Assembly: GCA_016711265.1 (NCBI GenBank)
Contig: JADJTI010000004.1
Coordinates: 646,736 to 710,735 of the forward strand
DNA length: 64,000 nucleotides
Source: Austwickia sp.
GTDB lineage: Bacteria; Actinomycetota; Actinomycetes; Actinomycetales; Dermatophilaceae
Reading direction: 5' to 3'
Below are positions 15,022 through 23,881 of this stretch, piece after piece. A program made the translations under genes and the position numbers. The notes under the pieces are model-generated. The model did not search any database. It was not told the origin of the DNA and saw nothing but the letters and a program-made list of their open reading frames with translations. The stretch's first letter is position 1; the number at the start of each line of letters is the position of its first letter.

Positions 15022-15593
15022 CGCCTCTCCTCGCTCCGCTCTTCCGGTCGGACGGTCAGGCGCGCCTGCTCTCCACATTGGTGCTCACCGGCGACGAGCT
15101 GAGCATCTCCGACCTGGCCAAGCGGGCCGAACTGGCGTATCCGACCGCCCACCGAGAGGTCGCGCGTCTGGTGGACGCCGGCATCCTGAGTGAGAGGCGG
15201 GTGGGCCGCACGAGGCTGGTCCGCGCCAATGATGAGAGTCCGCTGGTTGGCCCCTTGCGCCACATCCTCACGGTCGTGACCGGCCCGGTGGTGATCCTGG
15301 CCGAGGAGCTTGCCCGCATCGACGGGATCGAGGCCGCGTTTCTCTACGGCTCGTTCGCCGCCCGGATGCTCGGTGAGGGTGGTGCGGCCCCGAACGACAT
15401 CGACCTCATGGTGCTTGGTGAGCCCGACGTGGATGCGGTCTACGAGGCGTGCACACGCGTCGAGTCGGCCGTGCGCCGTCCCGTGAACCCGACGATCCTC
15501 ACCCCGCAGGAGTTCGCGGCGTCCTCCGGCTTTCTGAACAACGTGCGCAGCGGCTCGGCGGTCGCCGTCATCGGAGGGCTGCCGTGGCACTGA
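15009..15593 (+). CDS. Helix-turn-helix/MNT nucleotidyltransferase antitoxin
   Basis: The protein (194 residues from the ATG at 15009) has an N-terminal winged helix (ISDLAKRAELAYPTAHREVARL). A minimal nucleotidyltransferase domain follows with the motif YGSFAAR...NDIDLMVLG, the GSx10DxD signature. MNT proteins neutralise HEPN toxins, in known cases by adding AMP to the toxin. The HEPN gene follows with a 10-base overlap. Upstream starts at 14973 (TTG) and 14988 (ATG) are in frame; 15009 is preferred because it begins the conserved segment and lies in the operator palindrome, although GGAGG at 14990 is 14 bases away. Confidence 0.8.
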   Translation: MRTEAPLLAPLFRSDGQARLLSTLVLTGDELSISDLAKRAELAYPTAHREVARLVDAGILSERRVGRTRLVRANDESPLVGPLRHILTVVTGPVVILAEELARIDGIEAAFLYGSFAARMLGEGGAAPNDIDLMVLGEPDVDAVYEACTRVESAVRRPVNPTILTPQEFAASSGFLNNVRSGSAVAVIGGLPWH

Positions 15594-16042
15594 CCCCGCT
15601 CACCCGCGTCCAACAGGCGACCGTCGTTGCGTTGGTCGAGACGCACCGTCTCGAAATCGTGCCCGCAGACCTCCCGCGGGCGACCTCGTTCCTGCAGCAG
15701 GCCCAAGAACGCTTGGACCAGCTGCCGCTGCTCACGAGCGTCACCGTCGCGTACGGCGTCGCCTACGACGCGTGTCACGACACCGGGGAGGCGCTGCTGG
15801 CGGCGTACGGCTTCCGTACATCCAACGGGCCGGGCCAGCACGAGGCGCTCGGCCGTTACCTGCGCGCGGTGTTCGACAAGCCTCCGGCAGAGAAGGCCGC
15901 TCAAGAGTTCGACCGCCTGCGACGTGCCCGCAACCAGGACCGCTACGAGGCGAGACCGGTGGGGGCAGCGGCGACCCAAAAGGCCCAGCAGGTCGCGCGG
16001 ACGCTTTTCGACGCCGCCCTCGCCAGAGGCCTCTCGACCTGA
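15584..16042 (+). CDS. SAV_6107-type HEPN-domain toxin
   Basis: The 152-residue helical protein matches the SAV_6107 HEPN group. A conserved Tyr/Asp-rich helix, TVAYGVAYDACHDTGEALLAAYG, lies near residues 54-76. A basic motif, RRARNQDRYEA, near residues 113-123 corresponds to the Rx4-6H ribonuclease motif, with Tyr where many HEPN proteins have His. It starts with GTG at 15584 inside the upstream antitoxin gene. The pair is a mobile-type MNT/HEPN toxin-antitoxin system; RNA cleavage controlled by modification is expected from family members. Confidence 0.75.
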   Translation: MALTPLTRVQQATVVALVETHRLEIVPADLPRATSFLQQAQERLDQLPLLTSVTVAYGVAYDACHDTGEALLAAYGFRTSNGPGQHEALGRYLRAVFDKPPAEKAAQEFDRLRRARNQDRYEARPVGAAATQKAQQVARTLFDAALARGLST

Positions 16043-16208
16043 CCTGCGGTCCGCAAACAGTCCGCAAGAAGTGCGGCGGAGCACGATTCTCACCGACGAC
16101 GGCCAACGGTCCGGTGACCACGCTCCCGCAGCCCGCGGTGAGCTCCCCGCGACCCACCTACCTCAACACCTCATTGACAACACTCTGTTGAGGATCCACG
16201 CTGGGCGC

Positions 16209-16604
16209 ATGACTCCCACCCCGGTCGATGACCACGACGCCGCCGCCCGACAGAGCTCGGCGCGGACCCACCTCATGGCCATCGGCGGCCACGAACTGCC
16301 CCGGTTCCCCTGGATGACGGGCGACGTCCCGCATGCCGATGTGACGCTCATCCGGTACACGCTGTGGCGGGCGAGTAACGGCCAGGGTGTGCAACTGCCC
16401 GAGGACCTGTACGCCGCGCTGCGGCTCATGGAGTCCGCCCGCGCCGAACTCGACGCCATGGAAGCGCGCCTGCTGTTCACCGCCAGGGCCGAGGGCCTGA
16501 CGTGGCCGCAGATCGCCGAACACCTCGGCGTGCGGACACCACAGGCCGCCCAGCAGCGGTTCGAACGGGTCACCGCCCGCACGGACGCCGAGCGAGAGCG
16601 ATGA
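16209..16604 (+). CDS. Small helix-turn-helix protein, first gene of a four-gene operon
   Basis: The 131-residue protein ends in a likely DNA-binding helix pair, LTWPQIAEHLGVRTPQAAQQRFERV (residues ~96-120), preceded by a long helix rich in Glu and Ala. The N-terminal half has the motif HELPRFPWMTGDVPHADVTLIRYTLW, which I do not recognise. The ATG at 16209 lies 167 bases after the HEPN gene. The stop overlaps the next start by four bases (ATGA). It probably regulates, or partners, the following regulator, phosphatase and swivelling-domain proteins. Confidence 0.65.
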   Translation: MTPTPVDDHDAAARQSSARTHLMAIGGHELPRFPWMTGDVPHADVTLIRYTLWRASNGQGVQLPEDLYAALRLMESARAELDAMEARLLFTARAEGLTWPQIAEHLGVRTPQAAQQRFERVTARTDAERER

Positions 16605-17236
16605 GCGCGGCCGCGATGCTCGTGCTGCACGCGGTCCGCGTCACCGGCATGGCCGACGACGCGACGGTTGCACGGCGTACCGGATTGGACAGCACCGAGG
16701 TCGCCGAGCAGCTGGGCGATGCGCAGGCCTACGGCTGGGTCGCGCGCTTCGACTTCGCCGGCACCGGGGGCTGGGCACTCACCGAGGCGGGACGCGACAA
16801 GGACGCCGCCAACCTGGCCGCTGAGTTGCAGGCCACCGGGGCTGCGGGCGCGGTCGCCGCGGCGCACCGAGCCTTCGACCCCCTCAACGCCCGCCTGGTC
16901 CGCGCCTGCACGGACTGGCAATTGCGGCCCGCGCCGAGCGACCGGTTCGCGAGCAACGACCACACCCATCCCGAGTGGGACGCCCGCGTCCTGGACGAAC
17001 TCGCCGCCCTCGCGGGCGAACTCCGCCGGCTCATCGGGGATCTCGGGCAGGCGTTACCCAGATTCGCGGGGTACGACGACCGGTTCAGGCACGCCCTGGC
17101 GCGCGCGCGGGCGGGGCAGAACGAATGGGTGGCCGGGGTGGGAGTGGCCTCGTGCCATGCCGTCTGGATGGAACTGCATGAGGACTTGTTGTCCACCCTC
17201 GGCATCCCCCGTGGCGTCGCCCTCGGACGCGGGTGA
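16601..17236 (+). CDS. Winged-helix regulator-like protein
   Basis: The 211-residue protein starts with a MarR-like winged helix (DATVARRTGLDSTEVAEQLGDAQAYGWV, then a wing, GTGGWALTEAGR). A helical C-terminal domain of ~130 residues follows, containing FDPLNARLVRACTDWQLRP and HPEWDARVLDEL. Genes of this kind are recurrently seen in actinobacteria next to PEP-utilising swivelling domains. It overlaps both neighbours by four bases. The C-terminal domain may sense a ligand or phosphate state; no ligand can be named. Confidence 0.65.
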   Translation: MSAAAMLVLHAVRVTGMADDATVARRTGLDSTEVAEQLGDAQAYGWVARFDFAGTGGWALTEAGRDKDAANLAAELQATGAAGAVAAAHRAFDPLNARLVRACTDWQLRPAPSDRFASNDHTHPEWDARVLDELAALAGELRRLIGDLGQALPRFAGYDDRFRHALARARAGQNEWVAGVGVASCHAVWMELHEDLLSTLGIPRGVALGRG

Positions 17237-17841
17237 CCGCCGTGGCCTCACGAATGCTCTCGCTGGTCAGGCACGGCTTCGCCGACGCGTTCGGCGAACT
17301 CACGGACGACGGCCGCCGCCAATCGCGCCTCCTCGGCGAACGGTTCGCCGACGCGGGCGTCGACGCCATCTGGCATTCGCCGCTGCCGCGCGCGGCCGCC
17401 AGCGCCGAAGAGATCGCGACACACCTGCCGGGGGTGCCGGTCGCGGCCGCCGTGGAGCTCATCGATCACGTGCCGTACGTACCCCGTACGCAGGAGATGC
17501 CGCCGTCATGGGCGGGATTCTTCGACGGGTACGACGACACCGAGGCCAGCGCCGGTCGCCGATTGGCCGACGCGCTGGTCGAGCGGTTCGCCAGACCGGC
17601 AGGGCCCGCCCCGGTCCACGAGGTGCTGATCACCCACGCCTACCCGATCGCGTGGCTGCTCCGGCACGCGCTGGCCGCGCCGCCGGTGGCGTGGCTGGGC
17701 CTGACCAGCAGCGCCAACGCCGGGGTGAGCGTGATCGTGTACGCCGACGGCGCCCCGGCCACGGTGCTGATGGTCAACGAGCTGAGCCACCTGCCGCCCG
17801 CGTTGCGCTGGACCGGCTTTCGGGGCGGTGTCCGGCCATGA
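17233..17841 (+). CDS. Histidine phosphatase superfamily protein
   Basis: The 202-residue protein has the phosphoglycerate-mutase-like signature LVRHGFADAF (catalytic His ~13). A supporting Arg lies in LPRAAASAEEIA, and a second catalytic His in VLITHAYPIAWLL near residue 135. It starts with GTG overlapping the preceding stop and ends overlapping the swivelling-domain gene. In this context it may remove a phosphate from a phospho-histidine or from a small molecule; the operon suggests it works against the PEP-type domain encoded next. Confidence 0.8.
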   Translation: MTAVASRMLSLVRHGFADAFGELTDDGRRQSRLLGERFADAGVDAIWHSPLPRAAASAEEIATHLPGVPVAAAVELIDHVPYVPRTQEMPPSWAGFFDGYDDTEASAGRRLADALVERFARPAGPAPVHEVLITHAYPIAWLLRHALAAPPVAWLGLTSSANAGVSVIVYADGAPATVLMVNELSHLPPALRWTGFRGGVRP

Positions 17842-18170
17842 CGGCGAAGCGGCTGGTGGGACGGCCGGGCAGCCCGGGACGCGCCACCGGAGCGGCGCGG
17901 ATCGTCCGCGGCCCCGACGAGTTCGCCGCGGTTCAACCCTGCGACGTGCTGGTCTGCCAGATCAGCGACCCTGCCTGGACACCACTGTTCGGCGTGATCT
18001 CCGCGGTCGTGACCGAGGTGGGCGGCGTCCTCTCGCATGCGGCCATCGTCGCTCGCGAGGTGGGCATTCCAACGGTGCTGGCGGTGCCCGGAGCCACGAC
18101 GGAGCTGACCAACGACACGCTCGTGACGGTCGACGGCACCACCGGCCACGTCCTCGTGCATAGGTCGTGA
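17838..18170 (+). CDS. Stand-alone PEP-utilising swivelling (phosphohistidine) domain
   Basis: The 110-residue protein is only the mobile domain of PEP synthase, pyruvate phosphate dikinase and rifampicin phosphotransferase. It contains RGPDEFAAVQPCDVLVCQISDPAWTPLF (landmarks) and the active-site segment GGVLSHAAIVAREVGIPTVL, whose His (residue ~67) carries the phosphate. The ATP-grasp and PEP-binding domains are absent and not encoded nearby. It is the last gene of the operon and overlaps the phosphatase gene. A free phosphocarrier module regulated by the phosphatase is an inference. Confidence 0.85.
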   Translation: MTAKRLVGRPGSPGRATGAARIVRGPDEFAAVQPCDVLVCQISDPAWTPLFGVISAVVTEVGGVLSHAAIVAREVGIPTVLAVPGATTELTNDTLVTVDGTTGHVLVHRS

Positions 18171-18190
18171 ATGGCTAGTCAATTGGTAGG

Positions 18191-18445
18191 ATGACACCCA
18201 TGCTGGTAACCATCGACCGGGCGGGCCGGGTGGTCATACCCAAAGAGGTGCGGGACCAGCTCTCCCTGGAGGCGAACGCCGAGTTGGAGCTGACCCTGGA
18301 CGGTCACGGCGTCCTCCTGACGCCCGTGCGCCGGCCAGGTCGCCGCATCGTCGAGGTCGACGGCTGGCCCGTGATCGAAGCCATCCCCGGCCTGTCGGTC
18401 ACCGACGCCGACGTCCAGCGGTGGCGCGACGATGGCCAGCGGTGA
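18191..18445 (+). CDS. vapB: AbrB/VapB-type antitoxin
   Basis: The 84-residue protein begins with a swapped-hairpin AbrB domain: VTIDRAGRVVIPKEVRDQL, then ELELTLDGHGVLLTPV. The tail (VIEAIPGLSVTDADVQRWRDDG) would contact the toxin. It overlaps the PIN gene by 14 bases. ATG at 18191 is used; an in-frame ATG at 18200 is possible. It likely binds the AT-richer segment before its start (AATGGCTAGTCAATTGG) to repress the pair. Confidence 0.85.
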   Translation: MTPMLVTIDRAGRVVIPKEVRDQLSLEANAELELTLDGHGVLLTPVRRPGRRIVEVDGWPVIEAIPGLSVTDADVQRWRDDGQR

Positions 18446-18854
18446 CGTCTGGGCGGTCGACGCCAGCGTGGCGGTGGCGGCGCTCGACGCCGCTCATGGC
18501 GCACATGCCGCATGCCTGGACGTTGTCCGTGGCAAACGGCCGGCGCTGGCGGGCCATGCCGCGTTCGAGCTGTACGCCGTACTGACACGGATGCCCGGGA
18601 GCCTCGGGGTGGACCCTCGGCAGGCAGCCCACCTGATCGAACGGGTCTTCCCCGAGGTCGCCGAACTCGATCCCGGAGCCGTTGCGGCGCTGCGCACCCG
18701 GCTGCCCGTCCTCGGGATCACGGGGGGCGCGGTGTACGACGCCCTGGTCGCCGAGGCGGCGCGCACCACGGGGCGACGCCTGTTCACCCGGGACCAGCGC
18801 GCCCGTCGTACCTATGATCTGCTCGGCATCGACTACCACCTGGTCGGCCCATAG
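18432..18854 (+). CDS. vapC: VapC-type PIN-domain toxin
   Basis: The 140-residue PIN domain has Asp in WAVDASVAVAALD (residue ~10), Glu in HAAFELYAVLTR (~45), Asp in AVYDALVAEAA (~100) and Asp in LFTRDQRARRTY (~119). These are the four acidic positions of VapC ribonucleases. It is coupled to the AbrB-type antitoxin. The target RNA cannot be read from the sequence. It is the third complete toxin-antitoxin pair in the first 19 kb. Confidence 0.85.
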   Translation: MASGDVWAVDASVAVAALDAAHGAHAACLDVVRGKRPALAGHAAFELYAVLTRMPGSLGVDPRQAAHLIERVFPEVAELDPGAVAALRTRLPVLGITGGAVYDALVAEAARTTGRRLFTRDQRARRTYDLLGIDYHLVGP

Positions 18855-18922
18855 CGGGACGACGAGCTCACCACCAGATCGCTGCCCGGGCGGGACCCAC
18901 GCTGCCCTCGCTCAGCCGTCCG

Positions 18923-19624
18923 TCAACCGGTCGCGGCCACGGCCTCGCGCAGCACCGCGACGACCTCGTCGCGATGGGTCAACGGCGCCAGGTGGGAGGC
19001 CCGCGGGATGATCCGGATCCGGGCGTCACGGCACGCGTCGGCGTACCGGTCGATGTCGATCCGCATCTGATCGAACTGCCCGGCCACCAGAAACACCGGG
19101 CAGGCCAGCCCAGCGACATCCTCGGGACGTGCCCGCCCGATCACCCACTGCCAGGCTTGCGGCGTGACGGCGTACCCGGTGCCATCTGGACAATCCTGCC
19201 CCGCGACCCCGGCCAGCCGCAGCACGCCATTGGCCGACCTGGCCAGCCGATCCGCGCCGACCAGGGGGATGAGCCGGGCGAACCCGGTGTACAGCCGAAC
19301 CAGCAGCCCGTGTCGCCGGGGGTCGGCGGTGGCCCCGATCAGGACCAGGGCAGCCAGCCGGTCGGGGTGCTGCCGGGCGTACTCCGCGGCGACATACCCG
19401 CCCAGGCTGTGACCGGCGATCACCACCGGCCGCCCGGGATCCACATCGGCGAGGGCCACGTCGATCGCCGCGCACGCCGCCTGGGACGTCCACGGATGCG
19501 TCCTGGCCGACCCGTGACCCGGTAGATCCACGGCCTTGACGTCGGCCTCGGGCATCCGGTCGGCATAGCCGTTCCATTGCCGCGCATCGAAGCGCGTGCC
19601 GTGCAGCAGAATCAGCACGGTCAC
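18923..19624 (-). CDS. Alpha/beta hydrolase
   Basis: The 233-residue enzyme has the oxyanion strand LILLHGTRFDARQW at the start, the nucleophile elbow AGHSLGGYVAAEY (Ser ~93), an acidic residue in LVAGQFDQMRID and the catalytic His in RASHLAPLTH (~213). It overlaps the end of the channel gene by four bases, so it was the downstream gene of that operon. Substrate is unknown; the short length and lack of a signal peptide point to a cytoplasmic esterase or lactonase. Confidence 0.85.
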   Translation of the reverse strand: MTVLILLHGTRFDARQWNGYADRMPEADVKAVDLPGHGSARTHPWTSQAACAAIDVALADVDPGRPVVIAGHSLGGYVAAEYARQHPDRLAALVLIGATADPRRHGLLVRLYTGFARLIPLVGADRLARSANGVLRLAGVAGQDCPDGTGYAVTPQAWQWVIGRARPEDVAGLACPVFLVAGQFDQMRIDIDRYADACRDARIRIIPRASHLAPLTHRDEVVAVLREAVAATG

Positions 19625-20868
19625 GCGGGTGTCCTCGCGCGCCGTCGGTTTCGCCAGCGTTGCATGATCCGCCAGATCGCCGTTGCGTAGGGGTAAACCC
19701 CCGTGGCGACGAAAGCCACCGTCGAGTCCTGCCGCAGCAACTCATCGAGATCCCCGAAGGCCACCGAGCGACCCGCGATCAAGAGCACGTCGCCCTCTTG
19801 GACCTCGAGGTCATCCTCGGGCGTGAGCAGGTCCTCACCATCTCGGGCCAGCATCAGGACCACCGCCGCCGTGGGGGTGTTGGGTCCGCTGGACCCGGAC
19901 ACCATCTGCCCCAGGGTGAGCCGCTGGCCGTCGCGGAGCCACCGTACGACGGCCGGAGCGCTGGCCTGGTCCACGATCAACCGGCTGATCCGGGGAGACC
20001 GAGGCCCGCAGGTTGCCTCGAGGCGACCCAGCAGCGCCGCCGACCAGTCATCGTCTTGCTCGGCCACGTGGGTCATGAAGCGCCACAGGTACGGCGTCGT
20101 CAGCCTGGCCAGCACCTCCTGGGCGACGAGATCGGTGGGGCTGAACACGGAATCGAAGTCGAGGGCCTCCAGCAGCGGCGCGTTGGTGTGGGTGCGCTGA
20201 CGCACCGCAACGTACAAGTCGGGGTTGCTCAGTCGGGCCCGTGAGGCCATCGACAGATTGACGGTGTCGGCCGAGGTTCCGGCGACCAGTCCCACGGCCT
20301 GCATGACATCCGGCGGGCCGGCCTGCGGATCCACGACGACGACTTCCAACCCGGCCCGGGTCAGGTCGGAGAAGACTTCCTCGGCGAATTCTCCGTCTCC
20401 GGCCACGATCCAGCGCCCGGCGGCCAGACCTTCCCGCCGGGGCGGCATCTCGGAGCCGTTGGCCGCCAAGAGCCACGTGGCCAGCTGATGGGTCACCGGC
20501 CGTTCGAGGGCCAGCACAAGATAGCCCCCGTACCGGTCATAGGGGTTGATCACGGATTCCGGATCGAAGTCATACATTTGCTGTTCGGCGGACTGATTGC
20601 TGGCCCGCGCGATCACGGGGAGTTCCGGTCGCAACAGGTGCGCCGTCATGAGGACTGCGAGGTTGATCTCGTCGTCGTCGGTCAGCGCAATCACCCCCGC
20701 GCAGTGCCGGTGTCCCAGCCCGGCCCACCCCAACAGCGTGGGTGTCCGCAGGTCACCGTGCCACCCGGGAGGATCGGATTCCAACTGGTCGGCGGTGAGG
20801 ACGTCAATTCGTGCGCGTTGGGAATCGAGGACGACAAAACGGTGTCCGAGGTTGTTCAAGCCCTTACT

Positions 20869-22051
20869 GGCTCATCACCAGGGGTAGGCGGGCGGATCCG
20901 CCGGTTTCAGAGGCTGCGGGCGATGGTTGGTGAGGTTGCGGAAGCCGAGGGCGGAGCCGCGGAGGTGCTGGGGGCCGTTGAGCGCCTCGGTGGGGCCGTT
21001 GCTGGTGCCGGGCGCTCGAAGTAGGCCAGACGTCGGCTGGGCTGGTTCAGGGGCGTCAAGGCGTCGCAGCTCGACGGGCGGCCGGACGCCGTCCGCAGGG
21101 CTTGACGCTGGTCATCGCTGTCGGCGCTCGGCGGGGTCGGGTAGGCGGCGATCATCGCGCAGGATGCCCCAGGTGGCCGACCTGTGGGTCGGGGTTGGCG
21201 ACAGTGTCAGGGGCGCGTTGCCGGTCGGAGGTCCGCCGGTGCAGGGGCGCGGGCGCGATAGAGGGGTCGTTCTTGAAGCCTGGTGGCCGTGGACTCGTGC
21301 GACTGGCGTCGGGGGTCCAGGGCGCGGCCAAGCGGACGACGGGAAGGGTCCATGACCGCCACCGCCTGCGGGAGTTCCTCGACGGTGGCGGTCTTGACCC
21401 GGTGACCCGTCCATCGCGACCACTTCACGGCGTCGCGCCACCTGGGCCGGTCGGCGAGCCAGGTCTTGAACGGGCCTTGGGGTCCTTCCATTCCAACGGG
21501 CGGGGCGGTGCCTATGGGGCAGGTCGAGAGGGACGACTTGTCCCCGCGGGGTGCCGCCACATGCTCATCACGCATGACCCTACGGGCGGATAACCCGCCC
21601 TGGCAGGACCGCGCGTTGGCGGTGTTCCACCCACCCCAACCCCTCAGGACCTCAGGTCATGCTGGACCACCAGGGCCCAGAGCCCAGGGGCCCTGGTGAT
21701 CTTGCGTGGCGGGGCGGCCCTGCAGGTGTCCTGCCGCCACTGCCCACAGCCCGTGCACCGGTACCGGCGGACCGTGACCAGGAGAGTTGTCGGTCGCCAC
21801 CCCAAGGCAGGCGCCAGACGTCCGCACAGTGTCCCGGGCCACGCCCGCTCCCGCCCATGACCCAGTCTCCGGCTCCACCCGACACGCCAGAGCCCCACCA
21901 GCCTGACCCTGGCCATCACCACCCCACTAGGAACCCAGGGGCGGGGAGGAGCGTCAGCGTCGGGGTCTTCCAGATGGGCAGTGTGAGACTTCCTCCTCAG
22001 GAGCCCGACCCCTACACGCCGACCGCCCTACACCCTCATCTGTGATGAGCC
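20869..22051 (-). mobile_element. ISL3-family insertion sequence, decayed
   Basis: The 1183-bp element is bounded by imperfect inverted repeats starting GGCTCATCAC at both ends and by perfect 8-bp target duplications, CCCTTACT, at 20861-20868 and 22052-22059. Eight-bp duplications are typical of ISL3. It lies inside the channel gene. The intact target duplication suggests the insertion site has not been rearranged even though the transposase is broken. Confidence 0.9.
20907..21922 (-). pseudogene. ISL3-family transposase, multiply frameshifted
   Basis: Fragments in different minus-strand frames follow the order of an ISL3 transposase. They are an N-terminal zinc finger (VRRYRCTGCGQWRQDTC, near 21,760), a central part (FKTWLADRPRWRDAVK and KTATVEELPQAVAVMDP, near 21,450-21,350) and the C-terminal part (LAYFERP...NGP, near 21,010). 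At least four shifts or small deletions separate them. No active enzyme can be made. Confidence 0.8.
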
Positions 22052-22582
22052 CCCTTACTCACCAGGCGGCCGGTGTGCCCGAATCCGGCGATGATGTGAA
22101 ACGGTTCGTTGATTCGGTGAACGGCGCGCCGGAAGCGCGCCAAGCCGACAGCGTCCCGAAACGTCTGATCACCGACGATCGAAAAGAATGTGCCCAGCGC
22201 GTAGGCCCAGCCCAGCACTCCCGCGTAGATCGACGCGGTCACCCACATCCGTTGAGCCGAGGTGTAAGGAAACAGTTCCGTGTAACCGACGGTGGCCGCC
22301 GTGTAGGTCATGAAGTAGAAGGACTCGAACACCGTCAGGCGCCGGGGATTCCCATCAAAATCGACTCCGTCGATCTGCGACATGCCGAAGGTGGAGATCG
22401 TGAGGATGGCGACCAGAATGAGCATCGGCGACCGCAGGCGTCGCATGAGGATGAGAAAGACGACGCTGTTGGTCGAATCGTCCGGGATGGTGACGACCTG
22501 GCGGCGGGAGACGTGCATGCCGTCGCGCCGACTCCAGGGTCGTTCGCTGAACGGGCTGAGGGGCACCGGGTCTGGTCCTTCG

Positions 22583-22969
22583 TTACCGGTGCCGGAAGCT
22601 CGTGGTCTCGATGACGAGCAGCACGACCGACACGATGTTGGCCACCAGCGCCCCGCCGCACAGCGACACCACGCTGGAGATGCCGTGCACGTCCAAACCC
22701 AGGGTGGACACTTCGGTCACGTAGATGTATACCGCCGCCGCGGCGACCAGTTGCATCGTGGCGACGATGCTGGTCGCCAGGTGGATGGCCCCGATCTGGG
22801 TGCGATCACCAAGCTTGAGAATGGTGGCGATCAAGTTTACGACGACGGCCAAATACAGCTCGAAGGCGTTGTGGACCCGGGGGTCGGCGATGTCGCCGTA
22901 AAAAAAGCCAAAGTTCAAGGTCGCGGCCAGCAGCACGAAAAAGCCGAAAACCACCTTTTCGAAGTTCAT
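22583..22969 (-). CDS. DUF6394 four-helix membrane protein
   Basis: The 128-residue protein has four hydrophobic segments (residues ~6-24, 36-52, 62-86 and 97-121) and the conserved segment VVVNLIATILKLGDRTQIGAIHLATS. I recognise it as DUF6394. It lies 16 bases upstream of the interrupted ion channel on the same strand and is probably cotranscribed. A role with the channel, as auxiliary subunit or in ion homeostasis, is inferred from this adjacency. No charged residue pattern suggests a transporter mechanism. Confidence 0.75.
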   Translation of the reverse strand: MNFEKVVFGFFVLLAATLNFGFFYGDIADPRVHNAFELYLAVVVNLIATILKLGDRTQIGAIHLATSIVATMQLVAAAAVYIYVTEVSTLGLDVHGISSVVSLCGGALVANIVSVVLLVIETTSFRHR

Positions 22970-23013
22970 ACCGCCAGACCATACCGCTCGACCACGCCGG
23001 TGCCTGTCGACCC

Positions 23014-23694
23014 TCAGACGCCGGCCTGGCGGTCGCGGGAGCGAAGCCGTTCCCGTTCCGAGGTGCCCAGTACGGCGTGCAGCCGCTGCCCCTGGACGAC
23101 CTCGTGGTGCCGCTGCCCCTGCCCCACGAGGTCGACCTCGACGTCCAGGACGCCGTACCCGGCCGGGTGCACCTGCACTTCGCCGACCCGGCGCAGCATC
23201 GCCAGCGAGGCCGCGTTGTCGGCGGCGACCTCGGTGAGGATATGGGTCACTCCGGGCGGGCGCTGGTTGATCAACAACGGCAGCAGCGCCGTGGCCACCC
23301 CCCGGCCGTGCCAGGCGTCTTTCACCGTGACCGCGAGGTCGGCGGCGTCCGGGATCTCCCGGTAGCGCACGATTCGCCCGATGCCGACGGGCACCAGGCC
23401 ATCATCCTGTTCGGCGAACAGCACCAGCGCCACGTGGTTGCTGCCGTCCACCTCATCGACCAGGTGCTCCAGCATCGCGGGGGTCAGCTCCCGGACCGCC
23501 GACAGAAACCGGTGCCGCTTGGAGGCGAAGGACAGCGTCTGGTATTCCCGCGCCAGGTCTTCGCCGTCGCCAGGTAGCAGCGGACCCACCCACGCGGGGG
23601 TTCCATCACGCAGCGTGACCTGGTCGGGCAGACCGCTGGCGCGTTCGGCGTAGTGCTCGACCGGGTCCGGGATCTCGTGGATGTTGTCGGACAT
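23014..23694 (-). CDS. GNAT-family N-acetyltransferase
   Basis: The 226-residue protein has a GNAT core: LRDGTPAWVGPLLPGDGEDL, VGIGRIVRY, then DLAVTVKDAWHGRGVATALLPLL, which carries the Q/RxxGxG/A acetyl-CoA loop as HGRGVA near residue 139. The ATG at 23694 has a strong GGGGGAG ribosome site; the longer upstream reading frame lacks family character. The C-terminal ~40 residues are basic and unusual. Substrate unknown. Single gene, divergent from the carboxylesterase. Confidence 0.82.
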   Translation of the reverse strand: MSDNIHEIPDPVEHYAERASGLPDQVTLRDGTPAWVGPLLPGDGEDLAREYQTLSFASKRHRFLSAVRELTPAMLEHLVDEVDGSNHVALVLFAEQDDGLVPVGIGRIVRYREIPDAADLAVTVKDAWHGRGVATALLPLLINQRPPGVTHILTEVAADNAASLAMLRRVGEVQVHPAGYGVLDVEVDLVGQGQRHHEVVQGQRLHAVLGTSERERLRSRDRQAGV

Positions 23695-23881
23695 GAAACG
23701 CTCTCCCCCTGCCGGAGCGTGCCCCGCTCCCTTGACCAGCCTAAGCGGGGCCACCGACAGCACCGGGGTCCGGTTGCGTCCCTCAGGCGCTGGAGAGGAC
23801 GTTCACACCGCAACCCGCGGACGCCGTCGAGCCGGTCGCCGTACAGTGCGGATCTCACGCCGACGCACAAAGGGGCACTCC

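Larger units (their letters stand above)
19621..22566 (-). pseudogene. Ion-channel/TrkA-N potassium channel gene interrupted by an ISL3 element
   Basis: The 5' part (22566-22052) encodes two membrane helices and a pore loop with TVGYTE, the potassium selectivity filter, then FHIIAGFGHTGRLVSK, the start of a Rossmann NAD-binding domain. The 3' part (20868-19621) continues LNNLGHRFVVLD and contains a second Rossmann-like unit (GRWIVAGDGEFAEEVF) and a TrkA-C region (VQEGDVLLIAG). Removing the insertion and one 8-bp target copy joins the parts exactly in frame (RLVSKGLNNLGHRF). The intact protein would be about 580 residues. The channel is inactivated in this strain. Confidence 0.9.

Noticed and set aside
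18170..18192. Fragment of a tRNA gene
   Set aside because: TTGGTAGGATGA resembles a D-arm by chance, but no anticodon or T-arm follows; it is the promoter region of the AbrB-type antitoxin.
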